In this document: piece after piece, positions 1-12,478 of the stretch | Layout: each line of letters starts with the position of its first letter | Numbering within the stretch: position 1 is the stretch's first letter | DNA from: Aotearoamyces nothofagi | Lineage: Eukaryota; Ascomycota; Leotiomycetes; Leotiales; Tympanidaceae | Direction of reading: 5' to 3' | Assembly: GCA_015345905.1 (NCBI GenBank) | Contig: JADDTR010000014.1 | Location: 744,001-808,000 of the forward strand | DNA: 64,000 nucleotides | Program-made: the position numbers and the translations under genes | The notes under the pieces: generated by a model | Database searches by the model: none | The model's input: only the letters and a program-made list of their open reading frames with translations | Told to the model about the DNA's origin: nothing

Positions 1-1644
1 ATTCGGTGGGAGAAAGGAGAAAGGAGAAAAGAGAAAGGAGAAAGAGAAACAATAAAAGAAAGGACGAAATAAGGAGGAGATAATACTGACATTTGTTATA
101 CAGCCCATCGTATAGACCGTTCAGATTAGCTATATACTGACTTACGACCTTATCCTGATATTTCGGCCTCTCGAAATAATTACTGAATCCACCACCACTG
201 GAGTAAATTTCAGCATAAGAGCCCGACGCAGTGTAATAGCCCGGCCGGTACGCCACGACTTCAGGCTCAAATTGGTGCGTTGCGCCGACTGTAGTAACAT
301 ATGGACAGCTAGACGGGAAGAGGGGGATGAATTGAGTCGTGTTCTTGCCATCGTTGCTGAGACAAGTGTTGTTAATGCCTACACCACGATCGCCGCTGGC
401 AAAGAGGATCGAGACGCCACGGGCGCCGAGTTGGGCGAACTGCTTGCAGACTCTCTCAGCGTAGGCTTTTGGGACGGTTTGTTCGTCATCGGCGTACGAG
501 GTGCTGATGACTTGTGGGATGACGGGTTGGCTGAGCACGTAGTTGACCCACACTAGGTAGGGTTCATTGGTGTTGGTGTCTGTGCTGATGTCTGGGATAA
601 AAGGCGGCTCGGTACCGGTCGAATAGGCCCAGATGGGAGTTGGATAACTGATTCCTGCAATGGCTTCGACGTCGAGATTCGCTTCTTTGGATATTCCCTC
701 GGCGGCTTGGGAGTAGTTTAGTGGACCGTCTTGGGAGGGGCCGCCGGCGATGTCGATCTGCTTGAAGGAATATGCCGCAGAAACGGCTTCGGGTTTGTAT
801 TTTGCTAAAAATTTGGCCGTATCAGGACGAATTGGGATCTCTCCTAGGAAACTGTTGAATCCAATCTTGTTCTTGCCAGCCGCTTTGGCCTGGTAGCCGA
901 GAGTGGAATAGAGGTTTGCAAAGCATTCCGGAGTCACGGAGCTGATGTTACAGACTTTTGAAATAGTAGCATTTGTTGGTGGCTTGTATGCTGGTGGAGT
1001 CCATAGTGGGAATTCAAGAAACTCTGCCTTTTGTGGGGCAGTTCGCATGAATGATGTTGTTGGCTGGATAGCATCTACATGTTCATGAAGGTGGGTAGGC
1101 AGTGACCACTGTGGTGTACGGATCAAGCGCGTGCCATCTTCGTGCTCGAAGACATAATAATCGGTGTCGAGTAGACGCTCAGCAGTCTCGACAGAAATGA
1201 CGAGCTCAATCCAATCTTTGGAAGGGCTGTAGTTCAAGTCTTCCAGTCCATTGTTTGCCAGCCATTCATGCACAAGATCTAGAGATTCTTCTGTTGGCTT
1301 GACAAGTTCATTCACCTCCTCAACACTCAAATGTTGACCATAACGGCTATGTTCAGGATCAGAAACTAAATACTGTGTTAGTGCTGCATGGGAGGAATAT
1401 GCCGGTTTTGCATCTTTCTGGACATACCTTCATACAAATGACGCTCCAACTCATCGAATTGGCCCTGTTTCAAGCCAATTTGCAAATGGATTAAACTCCC
1501 TCCCGCAGCTCTGCCAACCTTCTTCCATTGACGCGGTACATGATGTGATTCTTTGACAGCATACTGAGTACGCGTATGTATCGGTGTTCCAAAGACAGCA
1601 TTAGCAGCGACAGCCACAGCAAGCAGAGTCGCAACACCTAACAT
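1..1644 (-). CDS. Secreted sedolisin-family (S53) serine protease, C-terminal part off window
   Basis: Subtilisin-like acid protease of the sedolisin/tripeptidyl-peptidase family, which releases peptides outside the cell at low pH. Exons are 1644-1428 and 1365-91; the intron 1427-1366 starts GTATGT and carries CACTAAC before the acceptor. A second donor (GTCAGT) begins at 90, so the last part lies beyond the left edge. Residues 1-20 form a hydrophobic signal peptide. The pro-kumamolisin prodomain follows, with VSDPEHSRYGQHLS at the exon junction. The catalytic Glu and Asp are seen in EANLD (about E300 and D304), and the oxyanion Asp in ASGDRGVG (about D398). The catalytic Ser motif (GTSAS type) must lie off window and cannot be checked. 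Several N-x-T sequons suggest glycosylation. Family assignment is firm; aminopeptidase versus endopeptidase action is not decided. Confidence 0.93.
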
Positions 1645-2622
1645 ACTAGGAATTGATCAATCGTCTGTCGCCTTGGGCTGCGCAATGGTAAAGACCTCCC
1701 GCTGATCCGCCCCGGCTGGGTACACCAGCTCTTTATTGACTTGGAGCTCCATGGCACAGATGATGTTGTCATACCACGCACTCTGCCGATCTGATGGTGA
1801 GCTGCAGATAAGAGAACAGAACAGGCAGGTCGAGACAGGGTTGCATGGCTGTCGAGATCAAATGCCCTTGCAGAACCGACAACTGGTTTCTGTACCTGAT
1901 TATGCTTATTACCGGTGTTGACGGCGACAGGGTAGAGCCAGCCATGTCTGCGGCTTGGTGGATGGTACGGAAGCACCTACAGTATTCCACCGGGCACCCA
2001 TATACTGTATGTACTCGTATATCCCCCTGCCCTGAGCCATGTAGCTTCCCGCCAGGTACGACATCTATACAACAACTTTATCCGAATCCGGAAGGACAAA
2101 CACAAACACATCTCTTCCCTTCGGCGACTGATAAAAAGTTTGTTATCTTAGCGATGCCCATCCCCTGTTGTGCCTGCATCCTCCAACTTTTTCATCACCG
2201 CCAACAATGCCGTTATGCTCGAGCGCCTTCCTATCACGTCGTAGGCATTGTTAATATAGAGTGATGGTGCAATTACACACCACCTACCCGGTCTAGAGTA
2301 TAGTGCACGCGTTCTACGGATGCACGCACAATACGGATCCATTTGCTATTGACTAACGAGGACATATCATCGGCCTACTGTGGATCAGGGTGGTCATATT
2401 CTGATATCGTTTGGCTTATAAGCTGCATGAAGCACTAAGTACGCGACAGTCAAAACGGGCTTCAAAAATATAATGTGGATGTATCCCCCAGTCTATCTTC
2501 GTTATCTATCTTTTATGTTTAGGTCTAATGTGCAAGTTTATATCATCTAACGTTACGACAAGCACAGTTCAACTGCTGGGTCAACCTTCCCGGCTGGTAA
2601 CTTATGGAGGGAAAGCTGATCC
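1645..2622. other. Intergenic, promoter side of the sedolisin
   Basis: About 1 kb between the sedolisin start and the 3' end of the kinase gene. It must hold the sedolisin promoter. I see no coding region with family similarity, no tRNA and no clear repeat; the overlapping short frames at 1640-2340 have no splice or codon support. Confidence 0.6.
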
Positions 2623-4940
2623 TCACAACACCGTTTGCATACCCTTAAGTATTGTAACAACACCATACGCACCAGGATCCACTACATTAGCTTTCCTCAA
2701 ATCCTCCTGGCCCACATAAGCCGCTCTCCCAGACACGCCTCTCAGGCTCTTCGTCTCCTCACATACATCATTTGCAGCCTTCACTGCGAGTTTGAAATTC
2801 TTACCTACACCTGCAGCAAGTGTGTCGGTGAACGCAGCGAGTGGATCGATGAGTGTACGACTCGGTGGGCGCGCCGTTGTGTAACCATATAGAATGTTCA
2901 ATGCGTGTACTAGTGCAGCAGCCCAGATTGCTGGCGTTGTGATGTGGTCTATGGAATATGATGAGTAATTCTTTAGTCCTGCTGCCAGAGCGTTGCACCA
3001 GATTCTAAGGAAGTTGGGATTTAGCCTAAGTATGTTGTTGTGCTGGGATAGATTAACTTACGAGTATAGAGCGCCAGACATGCCATCCATTTTGACTTCA
3101 ATCTATAGAGAATTGTGAGATTCAGCTACTACGAGAAACAGCAGTAAACTTACGACTTGTGCAATGTTGAGTACAGCTATCACAATATTGGTCTTGCTGA
3201 TACGCCCTTCCTTGAAAGCATCTAGGATCCCTAGATTTGATATTATAAGCATGTCAGACAGAGAGTCTGTTTTCCGACGTACCTTCAGCGCCCCGTTTCA
3301 AAGTTAATCCACAGTCTCCATCGCCGGCAATTCGATCGTAGGATGTAATATCCGTTTCCGCCTTAATCAATGCTACACATCCCGACCGTACTGCCTGTTC
3401 GAAAATTCTAAAATCTGCATTATAGAATGAGTATTTGGTTTACTATTAAGATTATTGAGGTTACCTGGGACGACAACCCGCTCCCCTACGTCGTCTAATG
3501 AGGAAAATGTTGTGGCAGAACGTGCAAGAGGAGGACGGCCAATTAAAGGACGTGCCTTAGACGTGAACGGCCAGCCTGGAGATGAGCATGGTGCATCTAA
3601 AAGTCCAACGACAAGCTCAGATGAGTACACATCGCCTTGGCGTGGAAGAAGAAGGAGTGTGAGAGAGAATCCGGGAAGATTTAGAGATGTCTAAATTATA
3701 TGAATCAGTTAAAACTTAGGAGGTAGTGGAGCACGGAATCTTACCACAACAGATCCTGATATAAGACGGTGAACCGCAATCCCTTGCTTCTCAAGGACAG
3801 TTGTCGCTTCGTCTGCGATTGATGAGAGCTCAAGCTCGCTCAATCCGCCTCTTAACACGATCAATTTTTGAAAGAATAAAGGAAGGTATTGGATCTTACA
3901 GATTATTTACCAATAAGATAACCTCGTCACTTCCGTCGAGCTTGAAGGGTAGATATCCGCGTTCTTCGTCGGATGTATTCGTAATTAGTGATAGTATCTG
4001 TTTGATGAGCTTTTCCGACGATTCTAGCTTCTGGCGAAATACTCCTGGCTCATTGTGAATCCCTTATGCTTTTTAGCATGAATTTTGCTAAGTAATAATT
4101 CTAGAGAACGAACCCATTCCAATCTCCACCTCATGCTCACTCAAGTGTGGTTCACTTGGTGCTGTACCAGGTATCTATGAGCAATAACTTCAGCAGAGCC
4201 AATTAAAATTATTGCCAGTTGGAGACCTTACGTGACAGTGTTCAAGCCCAGCTCCGACAGTGCCTACACGCCCTGATATGTACTCTGCCATTGCATGTAC
4301 ATCTTCGATGCCGGCTCTGGTATCGGCGAGAGCCGACGCAATCTTGTATACAAGAACAGTTCCGGCAAGTCCGCGCCGGCCAACGGCCGCGCCTTGCTTA
4401 CGAGTAATAGCACAATCATCACCAACAATAGTAAGATGGAACGGTTTATGAGGCTTCACAAGTGCATGTTGCTCCTTTGCAAGGCCAAATGAAAGAACGT
4501 CCCCAGTGCTGCGCAGAATGATTAGCAACACGATCTCGGTGCCAAGATTTAGACTCACTATCGCATGATTACAGCCAAAGTGCCGACTTCGTTGTCAACA
4601 TATTCTATGGCAGCACGGATCTGGCTGACGTTTGGCGAAGCCTTTGCTCGTCCTTCTCATCAGCAATACTTTCAAGCCATAGTTGAAAAGGAAGCATGCT
4701 CACAAAGATATTCCCACACACGGCAGCAGTCAGTAAGCCGAGTCCAACGAAGCCCGCATGAGCTGGCTCATGACCACTTCCACTGCCTGAGATCAACGCG
4801 ACGCGGTCCCTCGGGATGTCCCTAAGCAAGGCGATTCGATTAGATTCATCCAGGGTGATTGCCGGATTTAACCTGGCAAGACCGCGAAGAGAATCCTTCA
4901 CTGCGGCTCTAGGGTTGTATACAACATGCTTAGACGCCAT
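2623..4940 (-). CDS. DAK1: Dihydroxyacetone kinase (Dak1-Dak2 two-domain, ATP-dependent)
   Basis: Phosphorylates dihydroxyacetone (and glyceraldehyde) with ATP, detoxifying dihydroxyacetone and feeding glycerol carbon into glycolysis in the cytosol. Eleven exons join in frame to 594 codons plus stop: 4940-4704, 4641-4559, 4508-4232, 4174-4114, 4062-3900, 3850-3745, 3690-3465, 3414-3283, 3230-3154, 3102-3062 and 3004-2623. The DhaK domain has [13 protein letters not shown] near residue 50, [20 protein letters not shown], and GMGIHNEPG whose His222 should bind substrate covalently. The DhaL domain has GDGDCG (residues 415-420), whose aspartates bind Mg-nucleotide, and ends AYVGQEDL then [10 protein letters not shown]. 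The length matches the family (about 590). Frames that look broken are explained by introns. The start is the Met of MASKH; an in-frame upstream Met at 4985 is less family-like. Eleven exons is unusually many for this neighbourhood. Confidence 0.96.
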
Positions 4941-6198
4941 AGTAGCGACTTGGCGAAGAGAGAAAACTGCTGTGCTGGGCCTCAAAGGGGAGTTGTGCCC
5001 GGCAATACACGATACATGGGCGAATGCTCAGGTAATGAAGTCGCAGTCGTGAAATTCGCAGCGTGGTTAGGATGACGTCACGTTGCCGGATAGCTGATGA
5101 AATGCCACTACAGGCGTGATGTGATAGCTGTACAAAGGGATGCAGCGGAACAGTACCCACATGTGGGGAGTCGGGGGGCTCTCCATTGCTTCATAGGTAG
5201 CTTGTCGGACCCTAAGCCTCCCGGAGGCCCTATATTGATTGAGTGCTTCGCGTAGGCGCGGTAGGGCAACGTGTACGTACTGAACATACAAGTATGGTAA
5301 AGCAAGCTACCCAGAGATCATTTAAGTACACAACTATACATTTTAATATTCATAGTAAGTTTCCCCAACATTGAGATCCCCCATTCTTCGAAGTAGGGCA
5401 TTGTGGAGTCCGGAGTATAGCATGTGGATAGCAATGCCCGGGGTGATGCTGTGGAGTTCGCTATGGTGGAGCAATGTGCTTGTATTTTATATAATGTGGA
5501 TCCCTTCTACAATCGTGGCAATGTTTGATTGACTACGCCAGGATGCCCCCGTACCCCAGGCTGAGCTTTCTGGATATTATTCAAATATAACTTGCGGCAA
5601 TAACCATGTGAATTCTATCTCTTAATGGAGCGAACACTGGTTGAATACTCGAGTTATACTGTCCTTGTATCAAGAAAACTCAGATTACCCACAAGCCTGT
5701 GCCCCGTAATATAGATATTTCACCGGCTGTAGCGCTCTACGGTTGCATTTTCAATGAAAGTCCTAATAATCGCAACATTCTTCCAAACCCTCAACACCAG
5801 CCCCTTGCATCTTTATTTATTCGCTATTCAGGGTCAAGTTGAAGGGTCCCCGATGATCAAGAATTGAAATGGCTGGCCTCTGTTAGATTCTATCTAGACA
5901 TGGGCTATAGATCTGAGCACCTAGTAGGAAGGGTGACGATAGAAGATATTGGTGACGAGAGTGCTCGACAAAATAATACGCGGAGATTCTGTGGTCTTCT
6001 GGACCTCCACTTAGTTTAGCTACTCTTCTAGGTATTCTAGACTCGTTGTTATTATAACTTTTACTGTATTATGCAACAATAACTTATAATTTTATATAAC
6101 CTGACCTTCTGAGAGGTGTATATAAATCGAGAGTATGTTGCTCGAGCACCTACAGACAACTACTCATTCTGATATCACAGCAGCAAGCCACAAGTCAT
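4941..6198. other. Intergenic between kinase start and DUF336 stop
   Basis: About 1.26 kb containing the upstream region of the kinase gene. From about 5340 it becomes AT-richer. No conserved coding sequence, RNA gene or repeat recognised. Confidence 0.55.
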
Positions 6199-6681
6199 TC
6201 ACAATTTCGACTTAACCTGTCCAACTCCTAAAACCCCATTCAACGCATCCACACCGGCCTGCACTACTTCCTGATCCTGTGACGGCGTCCCCGTACTGGC
6301 ACCAATGCCTCCCACCACCTGACCGTCCGCATTTACAATTGGCAAGCCCCCACCAATCGTCGTAAAGCGACCGCCATTAGTATTTCCCAACCCAAACGCC
6401 GCTCCGCCAGGCCAAACGGCTTCTTTGTACAGGTGAGTTCCGGTCCTGTGACCGGCAGCTGTGAAGGCTTTGTCAATGGCGATGCTGATGCTTGTGATTT
6501 TAGCATTGGGCATGCGCGAGAAGTGGAGGAGGTGTGTGGAGGCATCGACGATGGCGATGTTCATGTCGATGCCTAGGGAGCGGGCTTTGGCTTCCGAGGC
6601 GGCGATGGCGAGTTTCGCGCCTTGAAGAGTTAGGTTTGGGGTTTGTTTGGTGGCCATAATCGGCGTGTCTTTGTTTGGCAT
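6199..6681 (-). CDS. GlcG/HbpS-like heme-degrading or binding protein (DUF336)
   Basis: A single uninterrupted 160-codon gene. The protein is a complete GlcG/HbpS (DUF336, PF03928) domain: LTLQGAKLAIAASEAKARSLG is the first helix, then a strand reading MNIAIVDAS, an AIDKAFTAA helix, a glycine-rich GGGLPIV loop and the end VVGGIGASTGTPSQDQEVV. Bacterial relatives include GlcG of the glycolate operon, the streptomycete heme sensor HbpS and the C-terminal part of PduO; the fungal role is unsettled. A second Met at codon 9 (MATKQTPNL) may be the real start, since family members begin near there. It is transcribed away from the cupin gene at 7233 from a shared 551-bp interval and lies in the same orientation as the dihydroxyacetone kinase. 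The family is clear; function is not. Confidence 0.9.
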   Translation of the reverse strand: MPNKDTPIMATKQTPNLTLQGAKLAIAASEAKARSLGIDMNIAIVDASTHLLHFSRMPNAKITSISIAIDKAFTAAGHRTGTHLYKEAVWPGGAAFGLGNTNGGRFTTIGGGLPIVNADGQVVGGIGASTGTPSQDQEVVQAGVDALNGVLGVGQVKSKL

Positions 6682-7232
6682 ATGATTTTTATATTGTAGT
6701 CTTTATAGCACACATGATTCAAAAGAAAGGATTGAGGAGGAGAGGTGGGGGTGGGGTTCGGCCGAGGGAATGAAATCGCGCTAAATCATGTGGATTGACA
6801 AACCGAATTCGGCAGTGATTTTGTCATAATTTACACAGTCACATGACTTATGTAGACGCCCATAGGAAGAAGCCGATTCCGAATATATCAAGTATATTTG
6901 GTGTAGCAAATACCATAGGATAAGGCAGGTATTAAGAGAGAAAAGACTTTATATCTCTGCAAAATAAAGATTTAACGGAGTTAGAGGCTTAGCGGAGATA
7001 GCAAACGGACATAAGTAAGAATTCACCAATTCCATAATTTCTATTTTACTGTACAGTGCCTAATCAAGCATTATTAGTACTTCACCAAAAGTTTTACTTC
7101 ACGTGTTGAACTCTCTCATGCCTTATTATTACCTATAAGCTCATCGAATACATCTGCAGAGTCTACCGGAGCTCTTATCCAAAAACAAATCATCTTACAT
7201 ATAATACAAGCCAAGCCAAGCCTATCATTATA
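6682..7232. promoter_or_regulatory. Shared divergent promoter, DUF336 / cupin
   Basis: 551 bp lie between two oppositely oriented start codons, so both promoters must sit here. The sequence is AT-rich from about 6830. Just before the cupin start are ACATATAATACAAG and a CCAAGCCAAGCC run. Co-regulation is inferred from geometry only. Confidence 0.5.
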
Positions 7233-7800
7233 ATGGACTCCCCAACGATACCAAATACTTATCTCACCACGCACAATGCCTCTGGTCTTTCAACCTTCCG
7301 TGAAATCACTACCAAGCCGCTCAGTGCGCGCGTTGCAGTTCTATACAGCACTAGTACCTCGCCCGTCAACTTCAGCGACGAAGCAGACATCAAGAAATAC
7401 GAGAACGGACCTCCAGAGCTTGTTCCCAAGACAGGAAGCAGGACTATTGTCTGTGAATGGGCTCCGGGAGGATGTGATGCTAAACCTTCACTATCTCATC
7501 GGTCTCTAAGTTTGGACATTGGTGTGATGGTTGCTGGATCTGGTAGGTGGATTGCAAGAAGTAATGCCTCGATAATGGCGAATAGGGTACTAATATTGCT
7601 GTCTGGATTTAGTGGAGCTGATCCTCGATAGTGGTGAGACGAAGACTATTAAGGCTGGAGATGTGCTGATCCATCGGGGGACGACGCATTCGTGGCGCAA
7701 CACCAGCGACACCGAAGTGGCGAGAATGGTGCTGGTGCTGTTACCGTCAGAAGATGTCACTGTAGGAGGAAAGACAGTTGGCGGCACAATTTCTGGTTAG
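7233..7800 (+). CDS. Small cupin-domain protein
   Basis: Two exons, 7233-7542 and 7613-7800, separated by a 70-nt intron (GTAGGT donor, TACTAAT branch, TTTAG acceptor) and joining to 165 codons. The C-terminal half is a Cupin_2 beta-barrel: LSLDIGVMVAGSVELILDSGE is split by the intron, followed by IKAGDVLIHRGTTHSWRN, the second cupin motif with its conserved Gly and His, and then ARMVLVLLP. Fungal relatives include small stand-alone cupins found near secondary-metabolite and degradation genes, where some act as dioxygenase, isomerase or cyclase-like enzymes. The first metal-binding motif is weak (PSLSHRSLSLD keeps one His), so a catalytic metal site cannot be assumed. It diverges from the DUF336 gene and precedes the NRPS-like gene on the same strand by 1.4 kb. 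Confidence 0.85.
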
Positions 7801-9226
7801 GATAGCTTGTAGTAGGAAGATATATCTGCTAGTTAGTTTTGTTAACCACTTGTGAAAATGTTCAATAAGAAAAGCTGTTCACCATAGAAGCCAGAGCCTA
7901 CTGCAATACTTCGAAGACCTAGAGTCCTTGATGACGCCAGAGCCTTCTTGTGCGACATATATGGTCTGGGGCTTTGGGCACGTGACTAATCTTCGCATAG
8001 GATGGGTTGTGGTTAGGCCGGATGATTTAGATGACAGAGTTCGGCACTCGCGACTATCGATCAGATAGATCAACTGCCGTTATATCTATTCTTGTAGGCA
8101 TTTATAAGCTTTTGAATGCCCGAAATTTCAACGTCAAGATCAACAGACCTCGTGTCTGACGTTGGATCTCCGAGCTCCGAGCTCTCTCCGAAGTCCCTAA
8201 TCGTCAGATTGACCACCTACCGGTGTTAGTCTGCATAAGTTTTGCGTAGCCCTCCCACCACCAGGATGCAGAGCGGCGGTAAAGGTTGAGGTCGTTCATT
8301 ACACGGCCCGCTACATGTACGAATTATATCATCGCGGCAGATAAGCACTGGAAAGTACGGGAGCAGCCGCTCCGGTAGCTCAATTCGGCACTTCAATGAA
8401 TCCCTCGGCGGAGGTGGTTTTCCACGATTTCGTCTCCGAAAGGCGCTGATCTAAACGCTTACTATAGCACGAGAAGCGCTTGTGACCAATTATATATCAA
8501 TGCTAGGGCGACACTTCAACCAACCCTCGGCGACTAAAGAAAGTATTCCCTCCGATGCCGTGATGCCTTCATGTGGAACTTGAGGGAATTATTCAATGCA
8601 AATACACAGTTGCAGATGCACGAGAAGATGACCGGAAGAGGCATGCAAGTCGAGGGCTATCTGGGCCTGATTGAGCGGCCGGGATAGAGCACGAATGCAT
8701 GATTTCTTCCCTTCTTAGTATGTATTAGGCTTTATAAGAAATGCAAAATGGGTCATGAAGGTAGGTATTAGTCTCTACCACGGGTCCCCTTTTACTGAAT
8801 GGTACACAACTTACCATTTAGGATATCAGGCGGACCGTCATGCTTCGACTGATCACAAAAAAGTATACACCTACGACATCACTATGGCATTTTGAAGTTC
8901 ACATGCCTTTTTCAACATCTCATTGCAATGCTTATCCGCTAGGTAGTTGACTACTCGGGCCGCTTCAAAGCCTGTCTACCGGGGCGAACATACCGATAAG
9001 TGGCGTAAAGCGTCATGAAGTGGAGTAGCAACGCGTTCATAAATCATTCATGCCGAATTTCCGTTGTCGATCTGTCATTATAATTACTTTCATGTGTTTC
9101 ATTATGTGCCGTTCAGCCTTGCTTACGCATATATGTCTTCCCCCGCTGCTTTGAACCTGTTTCTCACATCTGCCCGTTGTTTACCTCTTCGATGCTTTCT
9201 GTTCGTGCGTTCTCCACACTCTCGTC
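7801..9226. other. Intergenic, upstream of the NRPS-like gene
   Basis: 1.4 kb with no conserved coding sequence that I recognise. It contains the cupin 3' end and the promoter of the NRPS-like gene; a pyrimidine-rich leader with several TTCTC/CTCC tracts lies at 9130-9226. Confidence 0.5.
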
Positions 9227-12200
9227 ATGGGTTCATATCAAGAACCAGCCTATGGCCAGAGACTAATGCCAGTTCTCATCGATGAATTGGCAAGAACTCA
9301 ACCACAAAAGGCATGGGCATCGGTACCAAAATCAGAAACACTCAGTGATGGATATAGAGATGTTGACTATGCTGAATTTTCTAACGCTATCAATCGAATG
9401 GCCCATTGGCTTGAGGAAAGGCTAGGAAAGGCTGAGAATTTTGAGACGATTGCTTATATTGGTGCTTCGGATATCCGCTACTTCATTCTACTCTTTGCTA
9501 CAATAAAAGTAGGATATAAAGTGAGTGGATACCTTTGTCTTATTAAAATACTGGCTGATTGAATATCAAGGTACTATTTCTTTCTCCGAGAAATAGTGTT
9601 GAGGGTCAAGTAAATCTACTTGATTCCACAAAATGCGGAATTTTCTTGTACTCCGCAGATCACTTTTCGATCGTTGCCCCAATTCTAACCGAGAGGAAAC
9701 CTCGAGTGATAGAAGTGCCAGAATTGGATCAACTACTTGATAGGTCCCGCGCTCCACATTATCCGTACAACAAGACATTTGATCAAGCTCAGAATGAGCC
9801 TTTTGCAGTATTGCACACCTCTGGATCAACGGGTCTTCCAAAGCCAATAGTTATCAAGCATTCAATGATAGCTTCCATGGACATGCACCATATTATTGCA
9901 CAGCATGATGGACGAGACACATTAGTCAAACACCTTGGACGAGCAAGTCGACTATACTGCGCTATGCCTCCATTCCATGCTGCCGGTATCTTTCTATGTA
10001 GCATATTAACTATTTGCTCCGGAATGACTATGCTCTTTGGACCTGCCAATCACCCTGTCAGCACGAACCTTATAAACGAAGTGCTCGATTTCTCAGGAGC
10101 GGATGCTGCCATCGTAGCACCATCTACAGTTGATGATATAACAAAATATCCCGAGTCACTAGATCGCATCAGCAAGTTGAAGTACGTGGCGTATGGCGGC
10201 GGTGCACTAAAAAAGGCGGCTGGTGATATCGTGAGTAAGCACGTTGATTTAGTCAGCGTTTACGGTGCGACAGAGATAGTTATGCCCGTAGTGTATGTAC
10301 CAGCTCGAGAGTACTGGCAATACATAAACTTTGCGTTGCCATACATTGGGATCGAATGGCGGCCTACCAATGATCCAGAAGTCTTCGAACTGGTCATGGT
10401 CCGAGATGACAAGATATCACCATTCCAAGCTATCTTTAAGGCATTTCCTGGGCTGGATGAATACTCAACAAAAGACCTCTGGCGCAGACATCCAACGAAA
10501 GCTGACCATTGGATACATCAAGGGAGATCTGACGATATTATTGTCTTTTCAAATGGCGAAAAAATGAATCCTATCAGTGTTGAGACACACGTGGCTCACC
10601 ACCCGCAAGTCTCGGCGGCCCTCGTAGTTGGTGCAAATAAATTTCAGCCAGCTATCGTGATTGAGCCAAAGGCTGACCACATAAATGAGGAAGAGAAGTC
10701 AGCTCTTTTGGAATCTGTGTGGCAGTATGTTGCAGAGGCGAATAAGGAAAGCCCGGCACATGCGCAGATCGAAAAGGGGTAAGTCTTCTTGCTTCGGAGT
10801 GGGGGACAACTATTCCGTCGTTACTAACATATGTGCGCATAGATATGTTATGATCTCTAATCTCCAAAAGCCATTCTTACGTTTACCAAAAGGCACCGTT
10901 CAACGGCAAAAGACTGTACAGCAATACGCAGCTGAGATTGAGGAACTCTACCGGAACGCTGAGGCAGCCGATATGTCTGGGGTGCCGTTGCTGGATGCTA
11001 CTAGTCGCGAGAGTCTATCATCAACGTTGCAAGCAGTCTTTGAGCACATGACAGGTTTCAAGATGGACAGAAAAGCAGATATATTTGCAGCAGGAGTTGA
11101 CTCCTTGAGAGTCATATCTCTAGCACGTATAGTTAGAAGGAGTCTCGAGCAGAGGGCAGAGGGCCTAGAGGAGACCCTTGACAAGATCACTCCAGGAATT
11201 ATCTACGCACACCCGACTATTGACTCTCTTTCTAGAGCGCTATTTTCACTCTTATTTCCACAGGAACTTGACCAAAAGGTGGACGAAGCAATAAAGCCAA
11301 ATGCCATGGAGGCGATGATCAAAAAGTATACTTCAGATCTTCCAGTTGCCAATGCTCTACCTCCTACAGCTTCACATACAGGAAAAATCTCTGTAATCAT
11401 AACAGGTACAACCGGTAATATTGGCTGCTATCTCCTTGACGTACACATGAATCGACCAGACGTCGAAAGAATATACTGCTTAAACAGAGGTGACAGAGAA
11501 CGTCAGATTTCTGCCAGCGGCTCCCGTGGCCTATCCACCCACTGGAACGGCAAGGAAGTCAATTTCCTCTCTGTAAATCTGTCGAAACCGTTCTTTGGTC
11601 TAGATCAACACACCTACAATGAGATGGCACAACACACAAACTACATAATCCACAACCAGTGGCAAGTCGACTTCAACCTCAATCTCCCCTCCTTCGAGCC
11701 ACACATCAAAGGTGTCCGAAACCTGATCGATTTCTCCCTCGGAAGCGCCAACCACCCTTCCATCTTCTTCATCTCCAGTGTCGCCACTGTCCAAGGCTGG
11801 AGCTCGCCCTTGAAAATCCCCGAAACGTCCCTTGACGACCTCTCGCTACCAATTGGTGGCTACGGCGAGAGCAAGCACGTCGCCAGCAAGATCCTCGAAG
11901 CAGCCGCCACCAAATCCGGCGTGCGAAGCAGCATCTGCCGCGTTGGCCAGATCGCCGGCCCCGTGGCGAAGAGCGGGGTGTGGAACAAGCACGAGTGGCT
12001 CCCAACCATCATCGCGAGCTCCAAGTATCTAGGCTGTTTACCGAGTGAGCTGGCGATGATGGATACCGTTGATTGGGTGCCTGTGGACTACGCAGCCGAC
12101 ATCATCACCGAGCTTGCCGAGATGGCGAATCAGGAAGTGTCTGATGCAGGCTGCAGGTTCTTCCATCTCGTCAACCCGCATGACGCGAAATGGGAGCATC

Positions 12201-12478
12201 TGTTGCCTACCATCCAGGAATATCTCGGTGTGCAAAAGACTGTGAGTTTTCGAGAGTGGGTAGCTGAACTGAGGACCAGCGCGGCGAGAGTCGAGGATAT
12301 TGCGAAGAATCCTGGAATCAAGCTGTTGGAGTTTTACGAAGGAATAGCGCAGGCTGAGTCTGGATCTTATGCCAAGCTTGATACGAAGGAGACGCAGAGA
12401 TCGAGCAAGACGATGAGGAGCTTGTCGGCTGTCGGGAAAGAGTCTATGGGTATCTGGTTGAAGCAGTGGGGATTTTAA
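9227..12478 (+). CDS. NRPS-like carboxylate reductase (A-T-R: adenylation, thiolation, thioester reductase)
   Basis: Activates a carboxylic acid as an adenylate, loads it on a phosphopantetheine arm and releases it by NADPH reduction, usually as an aldehyde. Exons 9227-9520, 9571-10778 and 10843-12478 give 1045 residues. The A domain has HTSGSTGLPKP (ATP loop), VYGATE, and GRSDDIIVFSNGEKMNP. The T domain has FAAGVDSLRVISLAR, whose Ser takes the cofactor. The R domain has a Rossmann loop GTTGNIGCYLLD, slightly altered from the usual TGxTGxLG, a Tyr/Lys pair in GYGESKHVASKIL and RVGQIAGP. No condensation domain is present, so it is an NRPS-like rather than a peptide synthetase. Length and order match the fungal family. 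Substrate is unknown; aryl, alpha-keto or amino acids are all used by relatives. Confidence 0.95.

Noticed and set aside
2623-4940. Dihydroxyacetone kinase appears broken into short frames
   Set aside because: All breaks fall at good splice sites and the 11 exons join to exactly 594 codons, with every domain motif present.
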